35,697 nt of DNA from Methanocellaceae archaeon UBA148 (lineage in GTDB: Archaea > Halobacteriota > UBA148), in NCBI GenBank assembly GCA_002495885.1, contig DAHG01000044.1, forward strand, positions 1 to 35,697. Direction: 5' to 3'. Below the pieces are notes generated by a model that was given only the letters and a program-made list of their open reading frames with translations, made no database searches and was not told the origin of the DNA. A program made the translations under genes and the position numbers. Below are positions 1 to 7,070 of this stretch, in pieces. The number at the start of each line of letters is the position of its first letter. The first letter of the stretch is position 1.

Positions 1-1
1 G

Positions 2-424
2 GTGGGAAGAGGCGGACAGGGATGTTGTAGAAGAGGTAGGCCTCGATTCCAAAGATGGATTTCACAGGTACCTATCACCAATTACTTTAATCCGAGTAGT
101 GCTCCCACGTGGCCACCAGCGATACGACCTCTAGAAACGGTAAACGTAAAAATTGAAGAGCTAGAGGCTATGCGACTCGTGGACTTTGATGGACTTGAAC
201 AAGAAGAAGCAGCACGGGAGATGGGGGCATCGAGAAAAACGCTATGGAGAGATTTGAAGTCAGGGAGAAAAAAGGTTGTTGACGCTCTCATAAATGGAAA
301 GGCTATCGAGATAAAAGGAGGTAGCTACTCCATAGTTGGGAAGGAGATGAATAAAAAGGAGATGAATGAAAAATGCCTAGATATGGACGTGGAAGAGGAT
401 TCTGGGGACCAGGTTTCGAAATGA
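2..424 (+). CDS. UPF0251 (DUF134) predicted DNA-binding protein
   Basis: Probable transcriptional regulator of the UPF0251/DUF134 family. The sequence has the family core: an IEELEAMRL segment (about residues 51-59), then a sigma-factor-like helix-turn-helix (QEEAAREMGASRKTLWRDLKS, about residues 67-87) and the closing GKAIEIKGG. The first codon in the window is GTG at base 2, so the true start may lie outside; the N-terminus is Gly/Arg-rich with a CC pair. The family usually ends soon after the GKA..I.GG motif. Here a Lys/Glu-rich tail of about 35 residues continues and overlaps the next gene by 52 bases. Members often sit beside Mrp/NifX genes, as here, and a role in regulating this metal island is an inference. 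Confidence 0.85.
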   Translation: MGRGGQGCCRRGRPRFQRWISQVPITNYFNPSSAPTWPPAIRPLETVNVKIEELEAMRLVDFDGLEQEEAAREMGASRKTLWRDLKSGRKKVVDALINGKAIEIKGGSYSIVGKEMNKKEMNEKCLDMDVEEDSGDQVSK

Positions 425-570
425 GATTCGGTTTTGGGTCCTGTAGACGGTTCCCATGGTTGCCTAGATGGTGGTGGACTGGCATATATGGGCCGATAAC
501 ACCATATGCGTCAGGACCATATGGATATAGAACGGGATATGGAACCCCATACGGTTCCTATGTTTTGTAA
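373..570 (+). CDS. Small Gly/Tyr/Trp-rich DUF5320-like protein
   Basis: A 65-residue protein rich in Gly, Tyr, Arg, Trp and Pro, of the type found next to Mrp and NifX genes in anaerobes (DUF5320-like openings with repeated RGRGFWGPGF-type sequence). It contains only one Cys, so it is unlikely to hold a cluster alone. The ATG at 373 is preceded by an AAGGAG-type ribosome site near 355-361 and lies inside the 3' end of the UPF0251 gene, suggesting translational coupling. No catalytic motif is visible. Function unknown; the assignment rests on composition and context. Confidence 0.6.
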   Translation: MPRYGRGRGFWGPGFEMRFGFGSCRRFPWLPRWWWTGIYGPITPYASGPYGYRTGYGTPYGSYVL

Positions 571-601
571 ATAAAAAAATGAATGAGAGGAGGAAGAATA
601 A

Positions 602-919
602 ATGGCAGGATATGGACATAGATGTATGTACTACATGACTGGTTTGCCAGGATGGATGAGATTTGGCTTTAGCCCAGGATGGATTGGAAGAAGTCAAACA
701 GGGTTGCCACCAGCAGCACAGTATCTAATGGAGACGGGACAGATACCGCAGTTCACGTCTTATATAAGCCAAGCTGCTGCAGCACCGATGATGGCTGCAG
801 GTATGCCTTCGACTCAGTTGCCAAAGGATCAAGAAGTCGCGATGCTTGGGGGTCAGGCAAAGATTTTAGAGCAACAGTTGGAGCAGATCAAGAAACGTCT
901 TGAAGAGCTTATGAAATAA
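602..919 (+). CDS. DUF5320-like protein with C-terminal coiled coil
   Basis: A 105-residue protein. The first half is Gly/Trp/Met-rich (MAGYGHRCMYYMTGLPGW), the middle is Ala/Met/Gln-rich, and the last 20 or so residues form a charged heptad coiled coil (LEQQLEQIKKRLEELM). That tail type is shared with the broken gene at 2385-2543 and with the ferredoxin at 2540-2758. A strong GAGGAGGAA ribosome site stands just before the ATG. It lies directly upstream of mrp on the same strand. The coiled coil suggests homo- or hetero-oligomer formation with sibling proteins (inference). Biochemical function is not known. Confidence 0.75.
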   Translation: MAGYGHRCMYYMTGLPGWMRFGFSPGWIGRSQTGLPPAAQYLMETGQIPQFTSYISQAAAAPMMAAGMPSTQLPKDQEVAMLGGQAKILEQQLEQIKKRLEELMK

Positions 920-948
920 AAGTGTGATTTTTGCAGTGACTTCTTAAC

Positions 949-956
949 TTAAATAC
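949..956 (+). promoter_or_regulatory. Candidate TATA box for mrp
   Basis: TTAAATAC in an A/T-rich stretch about 50 bases before the mrp ATG. A start of transcription some 25 bases downstream would leave a short leader containing the AGGA ribosome site at about 995. By sequence only. Confidence 0.35.
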
Positions 957-1005
957 TAGGAGTAATAGATGCAGATGCTGTTATACCAGGGGGCTAGGAA
1001 TAACC

Positions 1006-1860
1006 ATGGCTGGTCAAAAGAAAGATACAAAAGATGGTAAAAGGGAAAAGATAAAAACGAACTTTTTAGAAGCTGGGGAAGCCGGAATTAACAGGGTGAA
1101 GCACAAGCTCATGGTCATGAGTGGAAAGGGCGGTGTTGGAAAGACAACAATTGCCGTAAATCTGGCGGTATCACTCGTCAACAGGGGTTATACGGTGGGT
1201 CTAATGGATGCGGATATACATGGACCAAACGTTCCAAAAATGCTCGGCATAGAAGACGAACAAATCAGATCCTCTCCTGTAGGCATGTTACCGGTCACGG
1301 CGTTACCAGGGTTAAAAGTAATCTCAGTAGGACTTTTGTTATCAGATAGAGATACGCCAGTAATCTGGAGGGGTCCGGTGAAAATGAGTTTAATCAAACA
1401 GTTCACTTCGGATATTGCCTGGGGGGAGTTGGACTATCTGGTGATTGATTTGCCACCAGGCACGGGAGACGAGCCATTAAGCGTTGCACAACTTATTCCG
1501 AATGTAGATGGAGCTATAATTGTAACGACGCCCCAGGAGGTATCGTTATTGGATTCAAGAAAGGCCGTGAATTTCGCGAAGCAGGTAAAGATACCAGTGA
1601 TTGGGATAGTTGAAAATATGGCTGGTTTTGTCTGCCCAGAATGTGGTACCCAAATTGATCTGTTCAAAATAGGTGGTGGGGAAAATGCGGCTAAGGCGCT
1701 AGGTGTGCCGTTCCTTGGGAGGATACCAATCAATCCAAAGATTTGCGAGTCAGGCGATTCTGGAATGCCGTTCGTGTTGGAAAATAACCAGAATGATACA
1801 AAACACTTTGAATTGATAATAGATAAAGTGGAAGAATTCGTGAAAGGTAAATCAGAATAA
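1006..1860 (+). CDS. Mrp/NBP35 family Fe-S carrier ATPase
   Basis: P-loop ATPase of the Mrp/NBP35 (ApbC) family, which binds and transfers 4Fe-4S clusters in the cytoplasm. Seen: deviant Walker A SGKGGVGKTT (residues 39-48), Walker A' DADIHGPN (68-75), Walker B-like LVIDLPPGTGDEP (145-157) and the cluster-bridging CPEC pair (C210, C213) that a dimer uses to hold a cluster. The length, 284 residues, is typical for the archaeal form. It lacks an N-terminal ferredoxin motif and has only a Lys-rich leader. It sits between DUF5320-like and NifX-like genes, a recurrent context in anaerobes. Family call is secure; the client proteins are unknown. Confidence 0.95.
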   Translation: MAGQKKDTKDGKREKIKTNFLEAGEAGINRVKHKLMVMSGKGGVGKTTIAVNLAVSLVNRGYTVGLMDADIHGPNVPKMLGIEDEQIRSSPVGMLPVTALPGLKVISVGLLLSDRDTPVIWRGPVKMSLIKQFTSDIAWGELDYLVIDLPPGTGDEPLSVAQLIPNVDGAIIVTTPQEVSLLDSRKAVNFAKQVKIPVIGIVENMAGFVCPECGTQIDLFKIGGGENAAKALGVPFLGRIPINPKICESGDSGMPFVLENNQNDTKHFELIIDKVEEFVKGKSE

Positions 1861-1878
1861 AATTCAGAACATTCATCC

Positions 1879-1884
1879 TTTTTT
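1879..1884 (+). terminator. T-run after mrp
   Basis: Six T residues about 20 bases after the mrp stop codon, in line with intrinsic archaeal termination at short T tracts. No strong hairpin is present. Confidence 0.3.
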
Positions 1885-1945
1885 GCTTATGGGGTGATAT
1901 GTGGGTAATAACTTTAGTGTTTAATGAAAAAATAAGGTGATAAAA

Positions 1946-2341
1946 ATGAAAATATGTGTAACAGCATCCTCTGGAAGTTTAGATGCTCAGGTAGATCCAA
2001 GGTTTGGAAGATGTCAGTATTTTTTGATCGTGGATTCAGATACAATGGATTTTGAAGCGATGCCAAATATGAGTGCCAACACGATGGGAGGTGCAGGTAT
2101 CCAGGCAGCGCAGGCAGTAGCAAATAAGGGCGTTAAGGTGGTTATAACCGGAAACGTCGGTCCTAATGCCATCCAGACATTGTCTGCGGCAGGAATCAAA
2201 GTCATAACTGGCGATTTTGGCATAGTCAAAGAAGTGATTAAGATGTACAAGAGTGGACAGCTAAAAGAGACTTCTGGTGCAACGGTCGGTGAACATTTCG
2301 GAATGGGTATGGGTCAAGGTCGTAGAGGCGGAGGTTTTTGA
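1946..2341 (+). CDS. NifX/NafY-type dinitrogenase iron-molybdenum cofactor family protein
   Basis: A 131-residue protein of the NifX/NifB-C-terminal/NafY superfamily (PF02579), whose members bind and carry iron-, molybdenum- or copper-containing cofactors. Seen: the opening MKICVTASSGSLDAQVDPRFGRC, the family's (G/D)..FGR signature, and a C-terminal GEHFGMGMGQ followed by a Gly/Arg-rich tail. I chose the ATG at 1946 because AAGGTGA lies at the right distance; the GTG at 1937 overlaps that site. The orphan position next to Mrp rather than nitrogenase genes resembles orange-protein type carriers. The cargo metal is unknown. Confidence 0.9.
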   Translation: MKICVTASSGSLDAQVDPRFGRCQYFLIVDSDTMDFEAMPNMSANTMGGAGIQAAQAVANKGVKVVITGNVGPNAIQTLSAAGIKVITGDFGIVKEVIKMYKSGQLKETSGATVGEHFGMGMGQGRRGGGF

Positions 2342-2384
2342 ACTTTCATATGATCTGAAGGATATGATCAGAAGGCATTAATCC

Positions 2385-2543
2385 ATGCAGCAGATACCGA
2401 TAGACCCTTTAACAATGTCACCAATTCAAATGCCCCAGATGATGCCTAAAGAGTAAGAACCGCAGATGATAGCTGCTCAAATGAGAACTTTAGAAGAGCA
2501 GTTGAGCCACATAAAGAAAAGGCTAGAAGATATAAAGAAATGA
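2385..2543 (+). pseudogene. DUF5320-like mini-gene broken by an in-frame TAA
   Basis: Reading from the ATG at 2385 gives 23 codons (MQQIPIDPL..., Pro/Met-rich), a TAA at 2454-2456, then an uninterrupted continuation to a TGA at 2541-2543. The part after the stop ends in LEEQLSHIKKRLEDIKK, closely matching the tail of the protein at 602-919 (LEQQLEQIKKRLEELMK). The segment before the stop resembles the Pro/Met-rich middle of the same protein. This points to one ancestral reading frame with a nonsense change. The stop is TAA, so pyrrolysine read-through does not explain it. An internal ATG at 2466 could still give a 25-residue helix. Its last codon overlaps the ferredoxin start. Confidence 0.6.
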
Positions 2544-2758
2544 TTTCACTATGTGCGGTAGTAAACGAAAATCTATGTGTTGGATGTGAAGCTTGTTTGA
2601 GAATATGTTCTCAAGGAGCAATTATAATGCGGCCAAGAGAAATAAATCAAATCCACACTTCAGATAGAACATGGGAACTAGAGAACAGAATGAGAACGTT
2701 AATGAAAAGGTTAGAAGAAATAAAGGGCACTATAAGACAAATAAAGGAGTTGCAGTAA
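2540..2758 (+). CDS. Single-cluster 4Fe-4S ferredoxin domain fused to a coiled-coil tail
   Basis: A 72-residue protein. The N-terminal half has one classic CxxCxxCxxxC motif (CVGCEACLRICSQGAI, residues 13-28), enough for one 4Fe-4S cluster. Unlike ordinary ferredoxins there is no second motif. The C-terminal half is a charged helix (ENRMRTLMKRLEEIKGTIRQ) of the same type as in the DUF5320-like neighbours. The ATG overlaps the stop of the broken mini-gene (ATGA), so the two were translationally coupled. Likely a small electron-transfer or cluster-holding partner that docks through its coiled coil (inference). Confidence 0.85.
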   Translation: MISLCAVVNENLCVGCEACLRICSQGAIIMRPREINQIHTSDRTWELENRMRTLMKRLEEIKGTIRQIKELQ

Positions 2759-2762
2759 TAAA

Positions 2763-2912
2763 ATGGCTGGACGAGAAAAAGGAGGCGGTTTCGGTCCAAG
2801 TGGCAATTGCATTTGCCTAAGCTGCGGCTATAAAACCCCCCATGTAGCAGGGACGCCGTGCTTTAACCAAAGCTGTCCAAAGTGTGGAAGTAAAATGACA
2901 AGAGAAAGATGA
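2763..2912 (+). CDS. Zinc-ribbon mini-protein (49 aa)
   Basis: A 49-residue reading frame starting 5 bases after the ferredoxin stop, with AGGAGTTG-type sequence upstream. It carries CICLSC and, further on, CPKC (plus two more Cys in TPCFNQSC), a rubredoxin-like or zinc-ribbon arrangement with Gly-rich ends. Proteins of this shape occur in Mrp/NifX loci of anaerobes. Cysteines number six, so one zinc or iron site is expected. The conserved spacing and tight operon position argue that it is real despite its size. Confidence 0.75.
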   Translation: MAGREKGGGFGPSGNCICLSCGYKTPHVAGTPCFNQSCPKCGSKMTRER

Positions 2913-2987
2913 GAAAAGTCTTATGGAGACATACCATACGAGGTAATCTTGATTTTAAGTAGCTTCAATATGGAAGTGAGTAATAGA

Positions 2988-3464
2988 ATGACAAGTCAAA
3001 GCGTTGAGGATTATCTGGAAACAATATATGAACTGAAAAAAGAGGGGGGCTATGTTAGGACCACTGATATTTCTTCCTATCTTGGTGTTCAACCACCAAG
3101 CGTCACCGAGATGATACAAAAACTCGCTGAAAATGGATTTTTAACCTATAAGAAATATAAAGGGGTTACACTAACGCCAAAGGGGGAGAAATGGGCCAAA
3201 TCCATAAAACAGCGCCATATGGCGCTTGCGAAATTTTTGGAGATTCTTGGAGTAGATGAAGAACTAGCTGAAAAGGACGCTTGCAGAATTGAGCATAATG
3301 TTCATACAACTACCATGAAACGCCTAGCGAAATTTGTGGATTTTGTTCACGAAATGGCTCACCATCCAACTTGGTTGAAACATTTCGAGTATTATGTTAA
3401 AACAGGGGAGCACATCGAGTGCAAATGTCCAACGTGTGGTAGCAAAATGGGTGCGTTTAGATAA
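2988..3464 (+). CDS. DtxR/MntR/IdeR-family metal-dependent transcriptional regulator
   Basis: Cytoplasmic repressor of the DtxR family, which uses Fe2+ or Mn2+ as co-repressor. Seen from the ATG at 2988: winged helix-turn-helix (SVEDYLETIYEL to GVTLTPKG, residues 5-67), then the dimerisation/metal domain with H77 and the C99-x2-E102-H103 set matching the family's ligand positions. The last residues carry an extra CxCxxC (C145, C147, C150), probably a zinc site, instead of an SH3-like domain. GGAAGTGAG precedes the ATG at 2988; a TTG at 2949 and an ATG at 2970 are alternative starts in frame. It probably controls the surrounding metal genes. Confidence 0.9.
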   Translation: MTSQSVEDYLETIYELKKEGGYVRTTDISSYLGVQPPSVTEMIQKLAENGFLTYKKYKGVTLTPKGEKWAKSIKQRHMALAKFLEILGVDEELAEKDACRIEHNVHTTTMKRLAKFVDFVHEMAHHPTWLKHFEYYVKTGEHIECKCPTCGSKMGAFR

Positions 3465-3475
3465 ACTAACTGCGG

Positions 3476-3498
3476 GTTGATTTAATAAAATATTCAAC
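3476..3498. promoter_or_regulatory. Inverted repeat over a TATA-like element before the DUF169 gene
   Basis: GTTGA (3476-3480) and TCAAC (3494-3498) form 5-base inverted arms around the A/T-rich core TTTAATAAAATAT, about 17 bases before the DUF169 start. The position would suit an operator covering the TATA box, possibly for the DtxR protein encoded just upstream. The arms are short, so chance is possible. Confidence 0.3.
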
Positions 3499-3514
3499 GT
3501 GAGTAGGTGATTGA

Positions 3515-4204
3515 TTGGAAAAAGAAAATGTCATTGAATTGGCAAGAAGATGTTTGAATGTTGAGCCGGTGGCAGTCAAATTCAATTTCAGCGAGAATGC
3601 AAGCGCAGATATGCCAAATGAGCCTTTGAAATACTGTGAAGCTGTTAACAGGGTAATGAAAACATCAAAGAGAATGCTCCTTGACTATGAGCATATTTCC
3701 TGCCCAGCAGCAAAAGAGATACTTGGCTTTATGGCATGCGATCAATGCAAAATGGGAGAGTGTGTTAAAGAATTGGTCGAAAAGGGTATGTTTGCAAATG
3801 AAGAATACGCTATCAAGGCTTTGACTAGCATTCCAAAACTTAAGATGAAACCACAATCGATAGTTTTATCCACCGACGAAAAGATGCCAGATGTTTATAT
3901 CTTTTATTTGCGGCCTCGGGAATTCATGAAGATCGTTCAGGCATATCAGAGAGTTATGGGGGAAGAGTTAAAATTAGATTTATCTGGGGTCATGTCGATC
4001 TGTGGAAACTGCACTGTTAGGCCCTACTTAACTAATCAAGTTTGCGTGTCCTTTGGTTGCAATGATGCTAGAGAATATGGTGGTATAGCAGACGACAAGC
4101 TCGTAGTTGGGTTAACACCCAAAATGGCAGCCGACATAATGCATTCTCTAATGGAACTGAAAAATGGAAATATTAAAGAAAGTAGAAAGGAGGTGAAAAT
4201 GTGA
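3515..4204 (+). CDS. DUF169 family Cys-rich protein
   Basis: A 229-residue protein of the DUF169 family. Family features seen: the N-terminal PVAVKFNF region, the conserved KYCEAV and HISCPAAKEILGF segments, a CDQCKMGEC cluster near the middle, and SICGNCTVRPYLTN...VSFGCNDAREYGG in the C-terminal part. The cysteines suggest metal or thiol chemistry, but no activity is established for the family to my knowledge. Start is a TTG after TAGGTGA. Its stop overlaps the GTG of the next NifX-like gene by four bases, so the two are translated together. Placed downstream of the DtxR gene. Confidence 0.85.
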   Translation: MEKENVIELARRCLNVEPVAVKFNFSENASADMPNEPLKYCEAVNRVMKTSKRMLLDYEHISCPAAKEILGFMACDQCKMGECVKELVEKGMFANEEYAIKALTSIPKLKMKPQSIVLSTDEKMPDVYIFYLRPREFMKIVQAYQRVMGEELKLDLSGVMSICGNCTVRPYLTNQVCVSFGCNDAREYGGIADDKLVVGLTPKMAADIMHSLMELKNGNIKESRKEVKM

Positions 4205-4602
4205 AAGTATGCGTACCAACAATGGGCAATCTAGGTTTAAATGAACAAGTTGGCGAACATTTCGGTAGAGTACCTACATATACAATAGTTGACACAGATA
4301 CGGGGGAGGTCGAAATATTACCCAACACAAGTATGCATGTGGGTGGTGGAGGATACGCTCCAGAACTTCTATCAACCGCGAACGTAGATGTGATGTTATG
4401 CTCTGGATTAGGAAGAAAGGCAATTGGAATGTTTGAAGAGTTCGGCATCATGGTCTATATAGGTGCTTATGGAAATGTGAAAAATGTTATCCAGATGTGG
4501 AAGGAGGAAAAATTACAGCCTGCTACTGATGCGAATGCTTGTGGAAGACATGCGTTCAGAGGTGAAGGATCAGGGTCTGGTTGTGAAAATCATCACCATT
4601 GA
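4201..4602 (+). CDS. Second NifX/NafY-type cofactor-carrier protein
   Basis: A 133-residue NifX-superfamily protein (PF02579) beginning MKVCVPTMGNLGLNEQ and containing the GEHFGRVPTY signature. A Gly-rich turn (HVGGGGYAPELL) follows near residue 42. The end is unusual: a Cys/His-rich tail (ACGRHAFRG...GCENHHH) that could hold a metal directly. GTG start with a strong AAAGGAGGTG site; it overlaps the DUF169 stop. It is divergent from the NifX at 1946-2341, so the two probably serve different partners rather than being a recent duplicate. Cargo unknown. Confidence 0.9.
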   Translation: MKVCVPTMGNLGLNEQVGEHFGRVPTYTIVDTDTGEVEILPNTSMHVGGGGYAPELLSTANVDVMLCSGLGRKAIGMFEEFGIMVYIGAYGNVKNVIQMWKEEKLQPATDANACGRHAFRGEGSGSGCENHHH

Positions 4603-4647
4603 ACAAGGGCACTAGAAGAATCATTTGAAGATCTTGGTAGGACTTCT

Positions 4648-5517
4648 ATGAAAGTTTATTTAGATTGTGTTCCTTGTCTCCTTAGACAGGCGCTTGAAGC
4701 GGCTAGATTCGTTACCAATGATGAAAAAGTGCAGAAGAAAATATTGAAAAAAGCACTTATTGGACTTGATGGCGTAAATTGGGACACTAGTCCTCTTGAG
4801 ATAGCACATGTTATTCACAGAATTGTCAGAAAAGAAAGTGGAGTCGATGATCCTTATAGAGCTATTAAAAGAAAATACAACGATATCGCATTGAAAATGT
4901 ATTCAAATTTAAAAAGTATGGTAGATCAATCTCCTACACCCCTGCTTACAGCATTAAGGTTAGCTATTGCTGGAAACATAATTGACTATGGTGCAGGATC
5001 TAATTTTGATCTGGATAGAACTATTTTAGATGTTTTAGAAAAGGAGTTTAAAATCTATGACTTATCGGAATTTATGCTAACCTTGAAAACTGCCAATAAT
5101 CTTACCTATCTGGCAGATAATGCTGGGGAAATAGTATTCGATAAGATCTTAATTGAAACAATATTGGGGGAGTATGATCTAGATAAAATTTTGTTTGTAA
5201 TTAAAGATGAGCCAATAATCAATGATGCTACAGAAGAGGACGCTATTTATGTTGGAATTGATGAGATACAAGGTATTGAATTTCTTAAAGTTGGAGTTGG
5301 TGTACTTGGAAACGGAATGAGTTATTCGAGCAAAGAGTTTTGGAAAATCCTTGCACAGAGCGATATGATCATTGGCAAAGGGCAGGGAAACTACGAGTCG
5401 CTCAGTGACCGTGGGAAAATATTTTTCCTGCTAATGGCAAAATGCCCTGTGATAGCAAAAGACCTCGGAGTGTCCATTGGAGATACAATTTTAAAGTTAA
5501 GTGAGGGATTGAAATGA
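4648..5517 (+). CDS. DUF89 (ARMT1-like) metal-dependent phosphatase family protein
   Basis: A 289-residue protein of the DUF89 family, metal-dependent phosphatases thought to hydrolyse damaged phosphometabolites. Seen: the archaeal/AF1104-type N-terminus MKVYLDCVPCLLRQALEAA with its CxxC pair (C7, C10), the helical N-terminal bundle, and the metal-site motif LTYLADNAGEIVFD in the C-terminal Rossmann-like half, followed by GKGQGNYESL, which is also conserved. Its stop overlaps the ATG of the MinD-type gene by four bases, so it belongs to the same operon. The substrate is unknown; housekeeping metabolite repair for the cofactor pathway is one possibility. Confidence 0.88.
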   Translation: MKVYLDCVPCLLRQALEAARFVTNDEKVQKKILKKALIGLDGVNWDTSPLEIAHVIHRIVRKESGVDDPYRAIKRKYNDIALKMYSNLKSMVDQSPTPLLTALRLAIAGNIIDYGAGSNFDLDRTILDVLEKEFKIYDLSEFMLTLKTANNLTYLADNAGEIVFDKILIETILGEYDLDKILFVIKDEPIINDATEEDAIYVGIDEIQGIEFLKVGVGVLGNGMSYSSKEFWKILAQSDMIIGKGQGNYESLSDRGKIFFLLMAKCPVIAKDLGVSIGDTILKLSEGLK

Positions 5518-6344
5518 AGATTGCAGTTGCAAGTGGCAAGGGCGGTACTGGAAAAACCACAATAGCCACTAATATGGCCTTGTCTCTTGAAAACGTTCAA
5601 CTCTTGGACTGTGACGTTGAAGAGCCAAATGCACACATCTTTCTAAAACCAGAAATAAAAGAGCAGATACCAGTCTGCATACCAGTACCAAAGATAGATA
5701 AAAACAAGTGTGATTACTGTGGAAAATGTGCTGAATTCTGTGAGTTCAATGCGATCGCTGTTTTTAATAAACAAATCATGATATTCCCAGAATTGTGTCA
5801 TGGTTGTGGTGGTTGTCTCCTCGTTTGCCCAAAAAATGCAATAGTAGAGGAGTATAGAACTATCGGTGTGGTCAAAAAAGGAGTTGCCAAAGATATCGAA
5901 TTCGTATATGGAGAACTAAAACTCGGCGAGCCAATGGCAGTTCCGGTAATAAGGAAAGTCAAAGAAGAAATAGATGAGGATAAGACTGTGATCATCGATG
6001 CTTCACCTGGGACATCTTGCCCTGTGATAGCGGCTGTTCATGGAAGCGATTATTGCATACTTGTAACCGAGCCAACACCCTTTGGTTTGCACGATCTTGG
6101 GTTGGCTGTAGAAACGCTGAGGAAGATGAGGATTCCTTTTGGCGTCGTAATAAACTGTGATGGAATCGGGGATCAAAAGGTCCAGGAATACTGTGAAAAG
6201 GAAAGTATACCCCTCCTACTAAAAATTCCCAGGGATAGAAGAATTGCAGAGCTCTACTCACGTGGTATACCCTTCGTCTTGGAGATGCCGGGATGGAAAG
6301 AAAAATTCTTAGAACTATTTGATGCGGTGCAAATTCATGCGTAG
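5514..6344 (+). CDS. MinD/CooC-type ATPase with inserted 2[4Fe-4S] ferredoxin domain (first of a pair)
   Basis: A 276-residue P-loop ATPase with deviant Walker A SGKGGTGKTT (residues 7-16). A bacterial-type ferredoxin module is inserted after the first strands: cysteines at 66, 69, 72, 76 and at 95, 98, 101, 105, giving two 4Fe-4S sites. The ATPase part resumes with VIIDASPGTSCPV (Walker B region) and TEPTPFGLHDL. Such proteins occur in pairs in anaerobes and include the ATPases of the Desulfovibrio orange-protein complex. ATG overlaps the DUF89 stop. It probably couples ATP hydrolysis to cluster or electron delivery; the partner is likely the paralogue at 7071. Confidence 0.92.
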   Translation: MKIAVASGKGGTGKTTIATNMALSLENVQLLDCDVEEPNAHIFLKPEIKEQIPVCIPVPKIDKNKCDYCGKCAEFCEFNAIAVFNKQIMIFPELCHGCGGCLLVCPKNAIVEEYRTIGVVKKGVAKDIEFVYGELKLGEPMAVPVIRKVKEEIDEDKTVIIDASPGTSCPVIAAVHGSDYCILVTEPTPFGLHDLGLAVETLRKMRIPFGVVINCDGIGDQKVQEYCEKESIPLLLKIPRDRRIAELYSRGIPFVLEMPGWKEKFLELFDAVQIHA

Positions 6345-6357
6345 CTGAGGGATGTAT

Positions 6358-7062
6358 ATGGACCTAATAGATGACATACTAAGCTCCATAGAAGAAGAGC
6401 CAGCGGCTGATATCAGAGTTGGACTGAAATATACTGCAGTTCAAATTAGGGATAGGGTAGGTTTAGCATACACCTTTCCAGAGTTCGGTTCACCTCCAAA
6501 GAATGTGGGGGATCTCATAGGGACAAATACCTTATCATTGGCGAAATCGTGGAACCTTACTGAAGCATCGATTGGTACTGCAAGCATAAATGCATTTCTG
6601 AAGCCAAGGAACTATAAAGTTATGAATATGTCTGATCACATTCTAACGATCGCTCAAAATTATGACAAGATAGGGATCGTTGGTCGTTTCCCCTTCATCG
6701 ATTCACTTGGTAAAGACGCGTTTGTATTTGAGAGACGACCGATGCCTGGGGCACTACCAGATACGGCGGCAGAAACATTACTACCAAAGTGCGACTTGGT
6801 TGTCATATCAGGGAGTGCGTTTGTAAATAGGACCCTACAAAGGTTATTGGAGATCAGCAATGGCTACACATTCGTGATCGGACCCACCACGCCCCTGACA
6901 CCCCTTTTATTTGAATATGGTGCCGACGTGATAGCTGGAGCGATAGTTCACGATGCAGGAAAGGCATTAGAAATCGTCAGCCAAGGTGGTGGAACGCGCA
7001 ACTTAAAGGGCGTGGTCGAGTTCGTATGCATGGGGTCGACAAGCTGTAAATCAAATAAATAG
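6358..7062 (+). CDS. DUF364/DUF4213 putative heavy-metal chelation domain protein
   Basis: A 234-residue protein of the DUF364 family, often with an N-terminal DUF4213 part and annotated as a putative heavy-metal chelator. Seen: IGTASINAFLKPRNY, the Rossmann-like KIGIVGRFPFID stretch, PGALPDTAAETLLPKCDLVVISGSAFVNRT and GPTTPLTPLLFEYGADVIAG, all typical of the family. The ATG at 6358 has GAGG at a proper distance; the ATG at 6352 is too close to it. It lies between the two MinD-type ATPase genes with very short gaps, so it probably works with them (inference). It could sense or hold a metal intermediate. Confidence 0.88.
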   Translation: MDLIDDILSSIEEEPAADIRVGLKYTAVQIRDRVGLAYTFPEFGSPPKNVGDLIGTNTLSLAKSWNLTEASIGTASINAFLKPRNYKVMNMSDHILTIAQNYDKIGIVGRFPFIDSLGKDAFVFERRPMPGALPDTAAETLLPKCDLVVISGSAFVNRTLQRLLEISNGYTFVIGPTTPLTPLLFEYGADVIAGAIVHDAGKALEIVSQGGGTRNLKGVVEFVCMGSTSCKSNK

Positions 7063-7070
7063 GTGTTCAC

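Noticed and set aside
2454..2456. The TAA as a pyrrolysine or selenocysteine codon
   Set aside because: Pyrrolysine is read at TAG and selenocysteine at TGA, so TAA does not fit.
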